Source: Pseudorhodoplanes sp. (GTDB lineage Bacteria; Pseudomonadota; Alphaproteobacteria; Rhizobiales; Xanthobacteraceae). From it: a stretch of DNA of 64,000 nucleotides. Below are positions 62,971 through 64,000 of the stretch, piece by piece. Location of the stretch: the NCBI GenBank assembly GCA_022843165.1, contig JALHOD010000002.1, forward strand, positions 1-64,000. The letters run 5' to 3'. Below the pieces are notes generated by a model, which was not told the DNA's origin, searched no databases, and saw nothing but the letters and a program-made list of their open reading frames with translations. The number at the start of each line of letters is the position of its first letter. The stretch's first letter is position 1. The position numbers and the translations under genes were made by a program.

Positions 62971-63849
62971 ATGACGTACGTTACCGAGGAAAACCTGACC
63001 GATCTGGCCGTCGAGCGCTGGGGCAACATTCCGGATCCGCGTCTGCGCCAGATCATGATGTCGGCGGTCAAGCACCTGCATGGCTTTGTACGCGAGGTCG
63101 AGCCCACCCAGCAGGAATGGTTCGCCGCCATCGATTGGCTGACCCGTATCGGCCATATGAGCACCGGCAAGCGGCAAGAATTCATCCTCGCTTCCGACGT
63201 GCTCGGCATCAGCATGCTGGTGGACTCGATCAATAACCGCGCACCCGGCAAGGCCACGCCTTCGACGGTCGAAGGCCCGTTCCATATCGTGGACTCGCCG
63301 GAAATTTCCAATGGCGGCAACATGGCCGAGGGCGCGCCAGGCATTCCGTGCTTCGTCACCGGCAAGATCACCGATCTCGACGGCAAGCCGATCGCCGGAG
63401 CCATGCTAGACATGTGGCAGACCGACGGCGAAGGCCTTTATGAGGCGCAGATCGAAGGCGCCGAGGGCTACATGCGCGGCATTTATCACTCGAACCCGGA
63501 CGGCACCTATTCGGTGCGGACCGTGGCGCCGATCGGCTACACGATTCCAATGGACGGTCCGATTGGTGAATTGATGGGCAAGACCAAGATCAGCCACATG
63601 CGGCCCGCGCACATCCATTTCCACATCGCCGCGCCCGGCTACAAGAGCGTCACCACGCATCTGTTCCAGAAGGGCAGCGACTTTATCGACACGGACGTGG
63701 TGTTCGGCGTGAAGGAAGCACTGATCACCGATTTTGTGAAGAAGCCGGCCGGCAAGGCACCGAACGGCGACATGGTCGATACGCCCTTCTACGAAGTGAA
63801 ATACGACTTCGTGCTGGCTAAGGCGGCAGCGGCGCAAAAGGCGGCCTGA
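62971..63849 (+). CDS. intradiol ring-cleavage dioxygenase (hydroxyquinol 1,2-dioxygenase-like)
   Basis: This 292-residue non-heme Fe(III) enzyme cleaves between the two hydroxyls of a catechol. The iron ligands are Tyr157 (GEGLYEAQ), Tyr190 (VAPIGYTIP), His214 and His216 (RPAHIHFHIAAPGYKSVTTHLFQKG). An N-terminal helical domain (residues 10-90) fits the catechol/hydroxyquinol group. Hydroxyquinol (benzene-1,2,4-triol) is the common substrate of this length class; catechol or hydroxylated pyridine-diols are alternatives. A GGGAGA ribosome-binding site precedes it and a terminator follows. Confidence 0.9.
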   Translation: MTYVTEENLTDLAVERWGNIPDPRLRQIMMSAVKHLHGFVREVEPTQQEWFAAIDWLTRIGHMSTGKRQEFILASDVLGISMLVDSINNRAPGKATPSTVEGPFHIVDSPEISNGGNMAEGAPGIPCFVTGKITDLDGKPIAGAMLDMWQTDGEGLYEAQIEGAEGYMRGIYHSNPDGTYSVRTVAPIGYTIPMDGPIGELMGKTKISHMRPAHIHFHIAAPGYKSVTTHLFQKGSDFIDTDVVFGVKEALITDFVKKPAGKAPNGDMVDTPFYEVKYDFVLAKAAAAQKAA

Positions 63850-63871
63850 CGCATCCAGACGATAATTTCCG

Positions 63872-63900
63872 AAGGGCGCTCCGTGAGGGGCGCCCTTTTT
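63872..63900 (+). terminator. Rho-independent terminator of the dioxygenase gene
   Basis: AAGGGCGCTCCGTGAGGGGCGCCCTTTTT forms an 8-9 bp stem and a U tract, 22 bp after the stop. It may also serve the convergent gene at the window edge. Confidence 0.8.
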
Positions 63901-63962
63901 GTTGCGCCGCCCGTTCCGATCCCGCAGCAGCCGCGACCAGGGCCCCATGATTGAAAGCGGCG

Positions 63963-64000
63963 TCAGCCCCAGATTGCCTTCGCCGCCTCGACGCACAGTT
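63963..64000 (-). CDS. possible 3' end of a convergent gene
   Basis: On the minus strand the last bases read ..LCVEAAKAIWG followed by a stop. This looks like a natural C-terminus of an enzyme gene entering from beyond the window. Only 12 codons are visible, so no assignment is possible. Confidence 0.25.
   Translation of the reverse strand, partial: LCVEAAKAIWG

Overview
The window is about 64 kb of GC-rich DNA and reads as chromosome from an alphaproteobacterium of the order Hyphomicrobiales, most like Bradyrhizobium, Rhodopseudomonas and relatives. This rests on gene content and style: an RpoH with the QKKLFFNL-type box, rpoH/purA/serC-serA housekeeping genes, Omp25/31-type porin-like proteins, a DUF3422 protein, an Irr-type iron box at bfr, CtrA-type boxes, and Bradyrhizobium-like palindromic repeats. 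The species cannot be named from the sequence alone.

Positions 1-22,500 are mostly core genome: tRNA-Glu(CTC), an RluA/RluD pseudouridine synthase divergent from a small membrane protein, rpoH, an orphan TPR protein, a single-pass membrane protein upstream of purA, a DMT transporter, serC-serA behind a structured leader, two outer-membrane beta-barrel proteins each preceded by a CtrA-type box, an acyltransferase, the bacterioferritin/ferredoxin pair, a REP-associated transposase (RAYT) flanked by two REP pairs, glmM, an FMN-dependent 2-hydroxy acid dehydrogenase with an MFS transporter, and an LLM flavin oxidoreductase.

Positions 22,600-31,500 are an accessory stretch with clear scars. It holds a remnant of an ABC ATPase and a TetR-type regulator divergent from a four-gene catabolic set (DHDPS-family lyase, CocE/NonD hydrolase, cupin, TctC-type binding protein). 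A truncated second copy of the LLM gene lies on the far side, so the set is bracketed by a direct repeat of about 190 bp. Then come a small basic protein, an HNH nuclease and a DUF3422 protein.

Positions 32,200-64,000 are a dense catabolic island. It opens with a homoprotocatechuate (3,4-dihydroxyphenylacetate) meta-cleavage module (hpaR, a fumarylacetoacetate-hydrolase protein and a DapA-like lyase, divergent from hpaF-hpaE-hpaD) around a perfect TTAACATGTTAA palindrome. It continues with a 2-hydroxyacid dehydrogenase, a circularly permuted ROK protein, a three-subunit molybdenum hydroxylase, a cyclase-family amidohydrolase, a HisD-like alcohol dehydrogenase, SDR, AhpD-like and two further dehydrogenase genes, a 2,6-dihydroxypyridine-hydroxylase-like flavoprotein, a Liv-type ABC transporter without a binding protein, a LigAB-type dioxygenase with an altered active site, a second cyclase, a complete TctCBA transporter, a diheme cytochrome c with a sorbosone-dehydrogenase-like protein, and an intradiol (hydroxyquinol-type) dioxygenase. 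Three unrelated ring-cleavage enzyme classes lie within 29 kb. The hydroxylase, flavin hydroxylase and cyclase combination suggests uptake and oxidation of one or more hydroxylated (perhaps N-heterocyclic) aromatic acids. That substrate assignment is inference.
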